NCBI RefSeq assembly: GCF_022376445.1
Contig: NW_025955482.1
Span: 1-25,309 of the forward strand
From: Fomitopsis serialis
Taxonomy: Eukaryota > Basidiomycota > Agaricomycetes > Polyporales > Fomitopsidaceae
Direction: 5' to 3'
DNA length: 25,309 bases
Under the pieces are notes generated by a model that did no database searches, was not told the origin of the DNA, and saw only the letters and a list, made by a program, of their open reading frames with translations. The position numbers were made by a program, and so were the translations under genes. The number at the start of each line of letters is the position of its first letter. Position 1 is the first letter of the stretch. Shown here piece by piece: positions 10,204 to 19,651 of the stretch.

Positions 10204-11780
10204 GCTCAGGCCATTAGCAGCTCCCCATTCTCGTCGAGCTCGGTCACGTCGTAACGCCGCGACATCCGTCTGACGCTGGACTACGTTTGTCTATGCCGCT
10301 CGTCGCGGGCGCTGTATGTATCTCTATCAGCCGCAGTGTCGTCGCAGCCGCCTTCCTCCTCACACGTCGCCATTCGTCGCCAGCGATCCTGCCGCCGTGC
10401 ATTCGTGGTCACGCCGAGAGTCGCCGCCTTATCGCCATCGTCACCCGGGCTCACTGCATCGTCATGCTCGAGCTGACAGGGGCAGTACCTCCACTCGGAC
10501 TAGCACGTCGACTGTGAACTTCTGCCCGCCGGATGCTGGGGAGGGCCTACCACGACGCTGCGTCGGCTCGCGCCCCGTGTACAGTAAACCCTGTGTAACT
10601 CCTGAAAAGTGCCCCCTTTCTGCGCCCTTCTGTCGGGCACTCTCACGCCTTCTCCCTTTCGCCTACTTTAGATCCCACTTTCTACTCTGGTCCCGCACCG
10701 CATCCGTACTTCCTTATCACATCCGCGGGTCACTTTGTCGTCTTTTGGTTTCCCGTGCGCGATGTTCCGTCCACGTTCCTTCATGTGCATACTCTCCTAC
10801 TCCTCCCGCTCTGCTATCCGCCCTGCTCTCCGCTCGCACCGTATGTTCTGCTAATCACCTGGTCCCTGTTACACATCATCGCTCCTTTCGCTTCGCTGTC
10901 TTTCTGGTCACAAGGGCATCCATATCGGTATTTATGGACTGAACTCTCTTTGGTTGTTACTTTCGTAGGTTAGACTCGGCGGGTGCTGTAGTACTGTGCG
11001 ATGTGACAGTACGCAGTCGTCCTCCTAATCGTCGTCATGTGTAGCATACGTTGTACCAAGTATGGTCGCAATGTACTTACTCTGATACATTACCCTCGCA
11101 TAGTGAATGAATGATAGACGTTTCTACGCGTATTGTACTCCGTGCGCGCGGTGGGAAGACCTTGGCCCTGTGCGTTGTACTATACTGCACCCTGACGTAC
11201 TGCTTCTCCGCCGCGCCATGAAGAACACTCTCATGTTGTCAAGAGCCCGCGATCCTCCCCACCTCTTCTGACATTCGCACCTTCATACTGGGAACCTCCG
11301 TCCAACAGCTGCGCACGACCACTCTGCGACCACCCCTCGAAGCTGCAGAATCACCACACGATTGGAAGCCGCCGTCCATTTTCCGACAGGACGGCGGCAA
11401 CGCTTTCCCCAATTGACTAGGCGCCCGATCCATTGCGCCAGTCCCCGGGTACTCACCGCCAGAACGGCCAGTAGCGTCCTCCCTGTGCTGCGACATACGT
11501 GCTGCCGGCCATCCACGCTCTAGTCCCCGGCCCGCCTAGGTTCGCCGCCAGGCTACGGGGGCGTGCGGGCTCTGGGTATGGCAGGCCCGGTCACGGCGCC
11601 GGTTCATTGGCTGCGAATGCGCGTGGGCCCCTGTGGATGCCACTGTAACTGGAGAGCTGGTGGAGCGTTGCGGCTGAGCTTGAAGCTGATTCGGGGCCTG
11701 GGCGTCGGGAGCCTGACCCTATAGATTGAAAGCGGCACCGTGCCGCCGATCGAGTGACTCAGAGCAGTGCTACTGTACCA
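10204..11780. other. Gene-poor region, pyrimidine-rich on the plus strand
   Basis: No recognisable coding sequence. From about 10330 to 10960 the plus strand is rich in C and T. Part of it may be an unusually long 3' untranslated region of the proline-rich gene. Open frames here give low-complexity Ser/His/Arg/Pro translations without motifs. A 7-bp-arm hairpin (GCGGCAC, one-base loop) lies near 11731-11745. Confidence 0.4.
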
Positions 11781-11782
11781 AT

Positions 11783-11819
11783 GGGCTTCGCACTATGGTA
11801 GTACCATAGTGCGAAGCCC
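11783..11819. repeat. Perfect 37-bp inverted repeat (18-bp arms, 1-base centre)
   Basis: The left arm GGGCTTCGCACTATGGTA (11783-11800) is followed by a single G and then its exact reverse complement (11802-11819). The symmetry stops abruptly on both sides. No ORF or known family explains it. It could be a foldback element remnant, a binding site, or a hairpin artefact of sequencing. Confidence 0.9.
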
Positions 11820-12004
11820 TAGTGGGCGCCCCTGGAACGCTAATCGCGAGCCTGGCCAACCTGAAGGCGCCGTCTTCCTTGATCCTGATTGTGTGCTCGA
11901 ACCCTGACGCGGACGGGCAGTCGTGGCTGATCTTGGACAAGGGCGTTTGGGACCTCGGCGCGCCGCGTCGCGGGTTCTTAGCTCCCATGTCGGCCGCGCA
12001 CCAG

Positions 12005-12620
12005 TCATAGGCGGTGTAGCGCAGTCAGACCCTGTGTGCACTGTACGCTTCGATTTGAGGCTAAGCCATCACGTTCGCCACAGCATTTGTACCACCCGCA
12101 GCGGAAAGGGCTCTCGGGCTCGGGCCATAACGCACAGACCCTGCAGCGCCAATGGTCATCGACATTGTCTAATTTCCCAAGACCGTCAACACGGCGCGGC
12201 GCGGAAATGTCATCGAGAGGCAACCAGTCACCTTGGTAGTCAGCGGTCAATGGTTGCGTCTGGGCGATCTTCCGGATCGCGCTATCCATGGGGTATCCCC
12301 GTGTCGCCCGGCCTCGACACACCGCTGCTCAGCCAGTCCTGACCTGAGAAACGAGTTAACCATTGATAGTGTGCCGGCCAATCGGGTCCGCTGGTAAGTC
12401 CGCATTGCTGGGCGGTCTCCTGTCGGACGAGGCATTGCTGCTCAACGCTAATGGCGGTGGCCAGCCCCGAAGCAGCACGTCCCAGCGAGCTAAAGCTGCT
12501 TGAGGCGAGTTCTACAGGGAGGGCGAGCAAGGCCCGGAGGGACCGGAGGCGGGGGGCGCGGCTTCGGATAGTGTGGTCAACCCGATCACAGCGATCTCGA
12601 GTGCTCGAGATGGACGAATC
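12005..12620 (-). other. Unassigned coding-like stretch with a Cys-rich motif
   Basis: Two overlapping minus-strand frames look more protein-like than their surroundings. One (about 12620-12282) reads through LVRQETAQQC, SGPDWPAHYQWLTRFSGQDW. The other (about 12322-12005) contains DYQGDWLPLDDI and then HWRCRVCALWPEPESPFRC followed by GWYKCC, with cysteines spaced like a small zinc-binding knuckle. I cannot join them with a convincing intron, and no start or end is certain. It may be part of an unrecognised gene, a decayed gene, or chance in GC-rich DNA. Confidence 0.25.
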
Positions 12621-12649
12621 GGCACATGTTATTCGGACGTACCGGTGTG

Positions 12650-13038
12650 CTAGGTGGCTGCTAGTCTGCGAAGCCAGCGGGCGATGTAAGACGGATTGAC
12701 GAGTCTAGGAAGAGCGCGGACGGACGGGTGGACGGCAGTGTTAGTGATGATGAACACGCAATGAATAGTAGATAGATGGATGTACGATACGATCTTGACA
12801 GGGACAGCAATACGAGAGCGTGATGAGCGTGGCCATGAGACATAGAATGGATACAACTGTAGGAGGGAGCAAATACGAATAAGTTAGATGCGCGTGGACC
12901 GAGGAATAGATGATGCGGGGTCTAAGGAAAGATGATCGTACCGTGTACACTAGTGGACCGCGCCGGGTCCGTCATCATCATGCAAATACAGACACATCCT
13001 GTCCTGTCCGTCCAAGCAATGTCCCAACTATGGGTCCG
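12650..13038. other. Intergenic region downstream of the WTAP-like gene
   Basis: A less GC-rich spacer on the 3' side of the WTAP-like gene. Only short frames without motifs are present. It probably contains the 3' untranslated region and polyadenylation signals of that gene. Confidence 0.45.
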
Positions 13039-14363
13039 TCACAGTCCCATCCTTTCCGCCAACGTCCGATCCGTGCTGTCGAATGCTGGTAGGTTGTTCT
13101 GTCCCCGCCCACTCCGGCGGCCTCCTCCTCCCCCACCGCCAGACCGTCCTCCACCATTCCGCCGGGACGTCCGGTCACGGTCTCTCTCCCGCTCGCGGTT
13201 CTTCTCACGGTCTTTGTCTCGTTCTCGGTCACGAACCCGATCCCTGTCGGCGTGAGGTGGGCGGTCGCGCCCCCGGTCGCTATCTGTATGCGGCGGTCGA
13301 TCACGTCCGCGCGCAATGTCGGTGTGGGGAGGACGGTCACGTCCGCGATCACTGCCAACATCCGTGTGGGGCGGACGGTCGCGCTCGCGCGGGCGATCAG
13401 GTGATCGTGGCCTGCTGCGCTCGTCCTCCTCGGTGTCCATCCCAGGGGGAGGCTTCCGGTCCACCGACTCTGGACGTCGCTCGCGCGTGTCGCGAGGAGA
13501 CGAAGCAGCAGATTGTGCGTAGCTCGCCGCTGAGCCTGGCCGGCCAGACAGATTGGGCGGAGCAGGTGATGCGTGCGACTCTGAGAGCCGTGGCTTTTTC
13601 TGTGCTCGGGGACCCGTAGGCGGGAGCTTGCCCGATCCGTTGGGCCCTGGCGGTGGATAGGACTGTTGTTGTGGATAGTGATTTCGTAGAGGGGCAGGCG
13701 ACTGCGAATGCGCCTGCACTTTAGGCATGTATGCTTGGCGGCTATTCGCCACGAGAGCTTCATGCGACTTGTCGAGCTCTGCACTGTAGGTATGATAGGC
13801 GGGTGTGAGAGACATGAGTAGAGACAGCAGCGGAGGCAACTCACGAGAGTGACGAAATGACTTGATGAGAATCTGTACATGTGTCAATGTTAATGGTCGC
13901 GCCACCACGCCATGTTCTCTGTGCACACCTTTTAGCGCCCCTTCCAGCTTCTGAACTACCCGCCGCAATGCGCGGACGTCTTCTTTGAGTTTGCCGGTCT
14001 CTCCGGCCTTCAAAAGCTCGTAGAGCTCGTCATTTTCCTCTTGTAGCGTCTTGCATCTCTGTGTGAGAGCTGCGGTGACGGTACTCGATGTCGACGCGGA
14101 TGTCGCATGGTCACGGATGTGTGGTAACAATATCGACACCCAAGCTGGTGGCAGTGAAGCAGGGTCCGTCACGGAGGGTGGCGGCTGAGTTGACAGGTAT
14201 TGGCGGAGGTGTGTAACTTCGTCCTGCGGCGCGGCATTGAGGTCAATGGGGTGTGCGCGAGTACCCAGAGTACCAAGTATCTCACCGTGAGTTCGGCCAC
14301 CTGCGCATCTCGTTCTCTCAGAAGGTTCTCCAGGTCAATCTCTCGGGATGACGGCAGGTCCAT
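13039..14363 (-). CDS. WTAP/Mum2-like coiled-coil protein with RD-rich, Gly/Arg-rich tail
   Basis: WTAP and yeast Mum2 are scaffold subunits of the mRNA N6-adenosine methyltransferase complex. Four exons, 14363-14286, 14223-13929, 13872-13845 and 13783-13039 (introns of 62, 56 and 61 bp), join in frame to 381 residues. The intron placement restores a continuous heptad-like helix. The N-terminus (MDLPSSREIDLENLLRERD) is helical. The core at about 80-145 (RCKTLQEENDELYELL, GKLKEDVRALRRVVQKLEGAL, SHQVISSLSAELDKSHEAL) resembles the WTAP segment built on an 'ENQELG...' helix. The rest is disordered: Pro/Ser-rich at about 150-260, four repeats of RGRDRPPHTD type (266-315), an RD/RE run to about 333, then a Gly/Arg-rich stretch (344-361) and the ending DRTLAERMGL. 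Arg-Asp and Gly-Arg tails are common in nuclear RNA-binding proteins. The gene is surely real; the family call rests on the helical core alone. Confidence 0.65.
13255..13405. repeat. Degenerate in-frame tandem repeat inside the WTAP-like gene
   Basis: About four copies of a roughly 36-bp unit encode RGRDRPPHTD followed by two variable residues. All copies keep the reading frame, so the array can expand or contract without breaking the protein. Confidence 0.75.
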
Positions 14364-15160
14364 GGTGGATGCGAACGGGCAGGCACCGTCGCGGTTGGTG
14401 AGTAGAAAGGACTCCGCGACTGGGACAACGACGCCTCGATAGCGCCTCAGGGAGTCGACGCCACGTGCCCACCGCGCGCTTTCACACAGCGGGCGCGGAC
14501 GGCGCATACCAAATCGGGTATGTTTCACTACCACTTCGCCGCTCGGCTCGGACACTCACTGACCGGCGATGGTGCTGGAAGCATGTTGCCTTCAAAGTTT
14601 TGTTGGGTCAATGAAGGCGGGTCTGCACACGGCACTCTCAGATGGATGTGTATTGTTTCGCTGGTTGCGATTGTGATAGTGAAGTCTGACAACTCAAAGG
14701 ATTACACGAATGAGGATCCTCCCTGCTCAAGACGACCGTCGCGGTCATACTACACTGGTGATCCAAATTTTGCGTCCGAGATGCCCTGGTAGCGTCCCCT
14801 CTATCCAGCCTCCCTCCTTCCCTCAATAGTATCGTGGTGATGCGGCGAGTTCAGCGTGTATCCTCCCTTAGAACATGGCAAGAGGCGGTGTGGAACCCTC
14901 AAGTGCGGTGCGACGAATGCGTGCGCGTTACAGAGAGTGAATGTATGGCGGACGTCGGCACGTCCTGCGCAGAGCGCGCCGATGTGTAGCGAGCATGTCG
15001 CGGACGTGAGTGGCGGCGGCGGGTCTTGGGTGGAGCTGACGATGCCCGGGAGACGGTTGGCTACCGATGAGCCCATGCGATAACGGCGACGAATGCGACA
15101 TGAGGCATATGGGCATATGGGTGACGGAGGACAGCGAAGTGCTGCCATAGAGTCGAAGGT
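14364..15160. other. Spacer upstream of the WTAP-like gene and downstream of the 71-residue gene
   Basis: About 0.8 kb with no recognisable coding sequence. It holds the WTAP-like promoter and the 3' flank of the small gene to the right. The open frame that extends the WTAP-like start upstream to 14555 gives an implausible arginine-rich leader and is not used. A short direct repeat of GCATATGG lies near 15106-15121. Confidence 0.45.
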
Positions 15161-15376
15161 CTACATGCCGAACAATTTCTTGAAGCCCTTGGCCTTCGAC
15201 GGGTCGCTGCAGGCTCGCTTCCTGCCATCGGAGTTCGAGGGACGAAGGACCTGCCGGAGGTCCTCGTACGTGGCGTAGGTGTCGCGAGGTGACTGGGCGG
15301 AGACGAAGAGGTTGAACGTGTGCGGCGCGGCGGGTGCGGTGGGGAAGAAGTTGAAGGCGGCGGTGGTGCAAGACAT
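15161..15376 (-). CDS. Small protein of unknown function (71 residues)
   Basis: An intron-less frame starts MSCTTAAFNFFPTAPAAPHT, continues with FNLFVSAQSPRDTYATYEDL and ends KAKGFKKLFGM. I do not recognise a family. It has a hydrophobic/aromatic first third, a central stretch with possible phosphorylation sites, and a strongly basic C-terminus with a terminal Lys/Phe motif that could form an amphipathic membrane- or partner-binding helix. The ATG at 15376 is preferred over an upstream in-frame ATG at 15514, because the extension has a different, Ser/Ile-rich composition. Compact basic proteins of this size are common in Agaricomycetes. Coding potential is judged from composition only. Confidence 0.5.
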   Translation of the reverse strand: MSCTTAAFNFFPTAPAAPHTFNLFVSAQSPRDTYATYEDLRQVLRPSNSDGRKRACSDPSKAKGFKKLFGM

Positions 15377-16659
15377 CTTCGTCAACGAAGGGAGGACTCG
15401 GATGGGCGTGTTAGAGTGTGATGAGTGAGCTGGTTTGAGAGAGAGGATTTCGTCGCAGACGAGTTCGCTGGCTATGCGGATGCTGATAGGGATCCATAGC
15501 GGCAAGGGGCTCACCTTATGTACTCGTCGACGAGAAGCCCTGCGTCGCTATCAGTGTGGGCGGGATTGGAGGGGACTCACCAATCCAGACGGACGCACAC
15601 GCGGACCCACGACGGCACACATTGTATCCTGGAAACGGATTCCCCGTGTAGCCGACCGTGTGCTGGTGTCCAATGCCTACGCAAGCGAGATGCCTATAGG
15701 AGGCCGACAATGAAGCCTGCCCGGGCGCGCGTCGCGACGCGTTGTGGGCGTATGTTTGACGGTGCTTGGTACTCGTCATGTGCAAACAACCGAAATTTGC
15801 CAAAAACGCGCGGCGTATTTCCTTGACCTCCCTCCAGCTCCCTCCTCTGTTAACGTCGTCTACTCCATGACTCACATATCGATGTTGAACCCGTCGCTGT
15901 TTGAGGTATCTGTCGTCGATGCTGGGCGTCCCCGCTGAGACAACCAGCGTAGGGGGACAGTTTGTAAGTCGTCTTTTATTGTCTGTGCGATGATGCTATC
16001 TATATTCCTAAACATGCGAACGCTCACGCGTTATGAACGTATCTTACTCTACAACGGTATCTGAGCCCTTGCATTCTTGTCTCAGTCACGTATGAGGACG
16101 TTTCACTAATGTCTCTCCCTCCAGTGTTCACTCGTCAAGGGCGTTCACGGTGTCCTCGTCCGACAACACGGTGCAACCTAGACGCAAGTGGGTATACGTG
16201 TCTTCCTGGGCTAGAGGTATCTCCATTCAAAAGGTGAGTCTGACAGCTTTGATGATTCTGCCTTGTTCCCTGTTTTCCTGTGATGACAATTTCTATTCAC
16301 ACTGTATGACGTGTTGGTACGTTACAGTACTTTCACATTTATGATTTGTATCTACAACGGTATCTGACAGTTCGTTCTTTCTACTTGCGCTTCTCTGCTA
16401 CCTACAGCCATAGACTGACTCGTCATTCTGTAGGGCGAACCCAAGGTCTCATCGGCCATCGAACACAACTTCAGTCGCCCACGGTGCGTGTTCCATCACT
16501 ACTTCGTGTACAATAGGAGTTTCCCTCCGCTTGTAAAGTGATACGGCACGGTTGTGGTCGGAATATATCGTTACAATCATTTGATTCTGTCCATCGAAAT
16601 ACGCACGTCTACACGCCATCTGAGAAAGGATCACAGTATTTATGACTGAGAGGCGAACG
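15377..16659. other. Spacer with a 17-bp direct repeat and exon-like pieces on the plus strand
   Basis: No recognised gene in about 1.3 kb. On the plus strand there are good splice signals: a GTAAGT donor at 15966, an acceptor ending CCCTCCAG at 16124, a GTGAGT donor at 16232 and an acceptor CTGTAG at 16434. Between them are exon-sized pieces with no conserved motif, which may mark a spliced non-coding or unknown transcript. The exact 17-mer TCTACAACGGTATCTGA occurs at 16048-16064 and 16351-16367. On the minus strand, 16449-16645 is a coding-like frame just beyond the STEEP1 stop. Confidence 0.35.
16048..16367. repeat. 17-bp exact direct repeat pair, 303 bp apart
   Basis: TCTACAACGGTATCTGA is found at 16048-16064 and again at 16351-16367, in the same orientation, with no similarity beyond the ends. 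Both copies lie just before an exon-like piece in the plus-strand spacer. Confidence 0.8.
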
Positions 16660-17360
16660 TCATGCCCGACCAAGCTCCTCGTCTGCGAAGGCATCGGGAG
16701 GAACCTGACCTTGTATTTGACTGAGAGCACCCTTAAGAATGTACAGGTAAGGGCCGGATTTGACCGGCGGGGACGTGGTTTGGTATGCCACGGGCAGGGT
16801 GCATCTTGGACACTGAAATCTATATTGACGTTCATATCCATCCGCGCTGGACAGGGTGTCAGAACATCATCAGTAATTGTGATAGATGCACATGCGCACC
16901 GCTCTACCAAAACCGGATCCTTCGGTGTCGCATTTAGCTTGAAGATTCGAGCCTTCCCTAGCCCATTGTCGTGGCACCGTATGACCACCGCGCCATCTGT
17001 CTTCCGGCGCGGCAGGGAAGTAAGACTCTTGTCTATAACAAGCTGGACGTGAAACTATCAGAGACGTGATGCCGAGGGGAACGGACGCCGGAAGGTTCAC
17101 TCACGATAAACTCTCCACAGATACAATCTGCGCCGAAGAGAAGCAGGGATGTCAATGGTCGTACCGCCGCACGGGGAATAGAGGTCTCACAGTAGACGCG
17201 TAGCGCTGCTGTTGACGATGCCGTTGGTTGGGCTAGGGAACAGTTTCATGCTTTCAGCGGAGATTCACCTCGGGATGCGGCCGATAGGACGGCGAACGCG
17301 GCAGTAGTACTGACCATCGGTGGACGAAGAGACCGCGGAGCGAGAGACGACCTTGGGCAT
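16660..17360 (-). CDS. STEEP1: STEEP1 (CXorf56) family protein
   Basis: The human relative supports ER exit of STING and is also found with spliceosome proteins; the fungal role is not established. Five exons, 17360-17315, 17208-17191, 17127-17105, 17042-16900 and 16846-16660 (introns of 106, 63, 62 and 53 bp), join in frame to 138 residues. The family start MPKVVSRS is exact. Then come a CxCG motif (RVYYCICGEFILVID), LPRRKTDGAVVIRC, FKLNATPKDPVLVER, YERQYRFQCPRCTLPVAYQ with a CxxC pair, and GPYLYILKGALSQIQ. The paired Cys motifs could bind a metal. The acceptor of exon 2 may be three bases further on, removing one Ala. The protein ends GQVPPDAFADEELGRA; an alternative last intron would give a longer end. 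It is divergently transcribed from the AVO2-like gene. Confidence 0.9.
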
Positions 17361-17670
17361 TGCGAGGGCGTCGGCAACGAAGGCGGCGAGCAGGGGGAGA
17401 GGGGCAGCTTCGGGGCAGGTGGAAGGAGAACAGAAGGTGGTCGGCGGCAGGACGCGCCCAGAGGAGAAGCGTGCGAGCTTCGCCGCCTGAGAGCTCAGAG
17501 AGACTGACGTCCGCCCTTCATCAGTCCAGCATCACGTGGCAACCTTCATCCTATTATGCCTCCCCCAGTCCTTTGCTGTGTTTCCCGTCCTCACTGCCTT
17601 CCTCCCTCTGTTTCCCCTGCCAGCCCTTGTAACTACGCCGGCCTCCTCCCCATCCCCGCCTCCTACCGTT
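17361..17670. promoter_or_regulatory. Divergent promoter region shared by STEEP1 and AVO2-like genes
   Basis: Only 310 bp separate the two start codons, which point away from each other. The half next to the plus-strand gene is pyrimidine-rich on the plus strand (about 17550-17660), a common feature of fungal promoters near the transcription start. I see no clear TATA box. Confidence 0.55.
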
Positions 17671-19651
17671 ATGGCGGAGAAGGACGCCGCCGCCAGGCTT
17701 CGGCGAGCCGTCCAGGGTACGTCTGTCCGCCACCGCTCGCCCGTCTAGTCGTGACCTCGGTCATGCAGAGAACAACCTCTTCCTGGTCAAACGTCTCATC
17801 AAGAGGACGGACATGCGCAATCCGGACCCCTTGAACAAGCGGTACACATCGTTGGCCTGGGCGGCCGTCCTCGGGCACGAGGAGACGTTCGAGTTCCTGT
17901 TGGCTAGCGGTCATGATGACCATGAGTACAGCAAGGTGCGTAGACTTCGCTAACGAACATGACGTCGCATCTCATAGGAACCTAGGATACTGACAACAAC
18001 ACGATTCTGATCTGTTGGCCGACGCCAAGCCTCCCATCACAAGCCCGTACGGTTCGACCCAGAGTGAACATGAATTCCTCAGTGCTACCCTGCGTATGGC
18101 GCGTCTCTACTACGACCGGTACCCCGATATTATGGACTGGGCGAACGTGGAAGGAAGAACTGCCCTGCATGTAGCGGCGTTGAAGGGGAAAGAGGAGTTG
18201 GTTCGAGTGAGTATCTGAACTGCCGCGGTGTGCTCACCCTAACACAGCCCTAGATGCTTTGCGATTTCGGGGCGGATTTTGATCTTGCAGATAACGAGGG
18301 CAACACGCCCCTGCACTAGTGAGTGATACAATCCTGCCTGTACGACGGGCATCTGATATATGTGGTATGACAGCGCAAGCGCTTGGGGACATATGCCAGT
18401 TCGTGTTGACTCATGTCAAAACATGCATGTAAACTGACATGACAACAGATTGTGCAACTGCTCATCGAACGTGGATGCCAGTACTCCGCTCGCAACAACG
18501 AGGGGTTTACCCCGTCAGATTATGCTTACTCGTACGTGCCTGAGTTCCGAGTCCCTCGAACCTATTGCTTACATGTACCACCACAGAACGAGCACTCGAG
18601 ACACCTTGCAAGACACCGCCCGGACACAATTCGAGCTGAATAAAAAGGCTCGCAGGAATGTCTTTGCACAGGCTGCCGCAAGAGGAACCGAGTGGGGTAC
18701 GACACCAGACCCGATACTGGGACCACCGCCCAAGGCATACTTCACGAACGGCTCGCGCATGCGGAGTGGTTCTGGTACAAGTCGCACAACGAACACGTCT
18801 GACAGCGGTGACATGCTCGATGCAACATACACCTCTCGCAGTCACCTCTCGCCTGTCACTTCATTATCCCCTTCCCGTCGCCCCAACCAACTTCCATCAG
18901 GGTCTTACTCACCAGCTCAACCGTCTGCCAGCTCGTCCGGAAGCACGGCCTTTTCTTCTACTGCATCACCCTCCGCGCAGTCTCACCTTATCCCTTCCAT
19001 GTCCCACAACCCCGCGTCGGCACTATCTCCGATAGCTACGCGCATGCGAGAGCGCGACGCTGATGCCATGGAGAAGTACAAATTGCGACAGCGTAGTGGA
19101 AGCGGCGCTACCGCTTCGACAGATAATCCGTCCACAAATGGGTCGTCACCCACACCCGAGGATCGCAAACAGTCGCTGATGGCGGTAGGTTCTGTTGCGC
19201 CCCGCCGTCGATTACGACCATCAGCTTCTGCAGCACAACTTCGGACGACTCCCCAACCACCCGCGATCAGCCCCAATCCGTCTGTCTCACAACACGAAAC
19301 GGTTCGACATCGGTCAGGAACCAGTCCTGCCGCAGTGCCTGCGTCTCCGACCACGCAGGAATCAGCCACACCGACTCAAAGCTCGTCGAGGCCACCTTTG
19401 CGAAGGCTCGAAGAGGACAGCGCAGACGAATACACTGGCCCACCTTCGCAATATGCCGACTTCCCCGCCCCACCCCCTTTGACGACCCCATCGAGCGCAC
19501 TCGCACCATCACACCAACCACCGCAAATGGCCCTGCGCTGTCGTACTCGCGGCGGCTGCCCTTCAACCTTCTTTCGTCTCACAAATCGAGCACGGACTCG
19601 ACCGCTGGCGGTCACCGGAGAAACGCCTCCGTCAATGCAGCTATCCGATAG
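17671..19651 (+). CDS. AVO2: AVO2-like ankyrin-repeat protein (TORC2 component), two apparent frameshifts
   Basis: AVO2 is an ankyrin-repeat subunit of yeast TOR complex 2, which controls the plasma membrane and actin. Seven exons: 17671-17716, 17769-17935, 17986-18206, 18254-18318, 18374-18398, 18449-18531 and 18587-19651, about 557 residues once two missing bases are allowed for. Ankyrin motifs are clear: RYTSLAWAAVLGHEETFEFLL, GRTALHVAALKGKEELVRML, GNTPLHYASAWGHMPIVQLLI and NEGFTPSDYAYS. Then come RDTLQDTARTQFELNKKARR and a long Ser/Pro-rich, basic, probably phosphorylated tail, ending LPFNLLSSHKSS...HRRNASV. The frame is lost by one base near 18011 (in DNNTIL...LADAKP) and again at the C5 run 19473-19477. 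Exon phases close only with those two bases restored. Splice sites are intact, so sequence error is more likely than a pseudogene. The match to yeast AVO2 rests on the start of the protein and the repeat order. Confidence 0.85.

Noticed and set aside
11425..11465. Minus-strand sequence resembling a tRNA D-arm (GGCGCAATGGAT)
   Set aside because: No T-arm, anticodon stem or acceptor stem can be paired with it at proper spacing.
12978..13880. A 300-codon frame over the WTAP-like gene
   Set aside because: It starts in an intron and runs in a different frame from the coiled-coil and RD-repeat protein.
2766..17360. The idea that BUD13, the WTAP-like gene and STEEP1 form an RNA-processing gene cluster
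   Set aside because: They are spread over 14 kb with unrelated genes between them, and fungal gene order alone is no evidence of shared function.
18450..18586. Upstream part of a 490-codon frame overlapping the AVO2-like gene
   Set aside because: It crosses exon 6 in the wrong frame and an intron; only the part from 18588 to about 19475 is coding.
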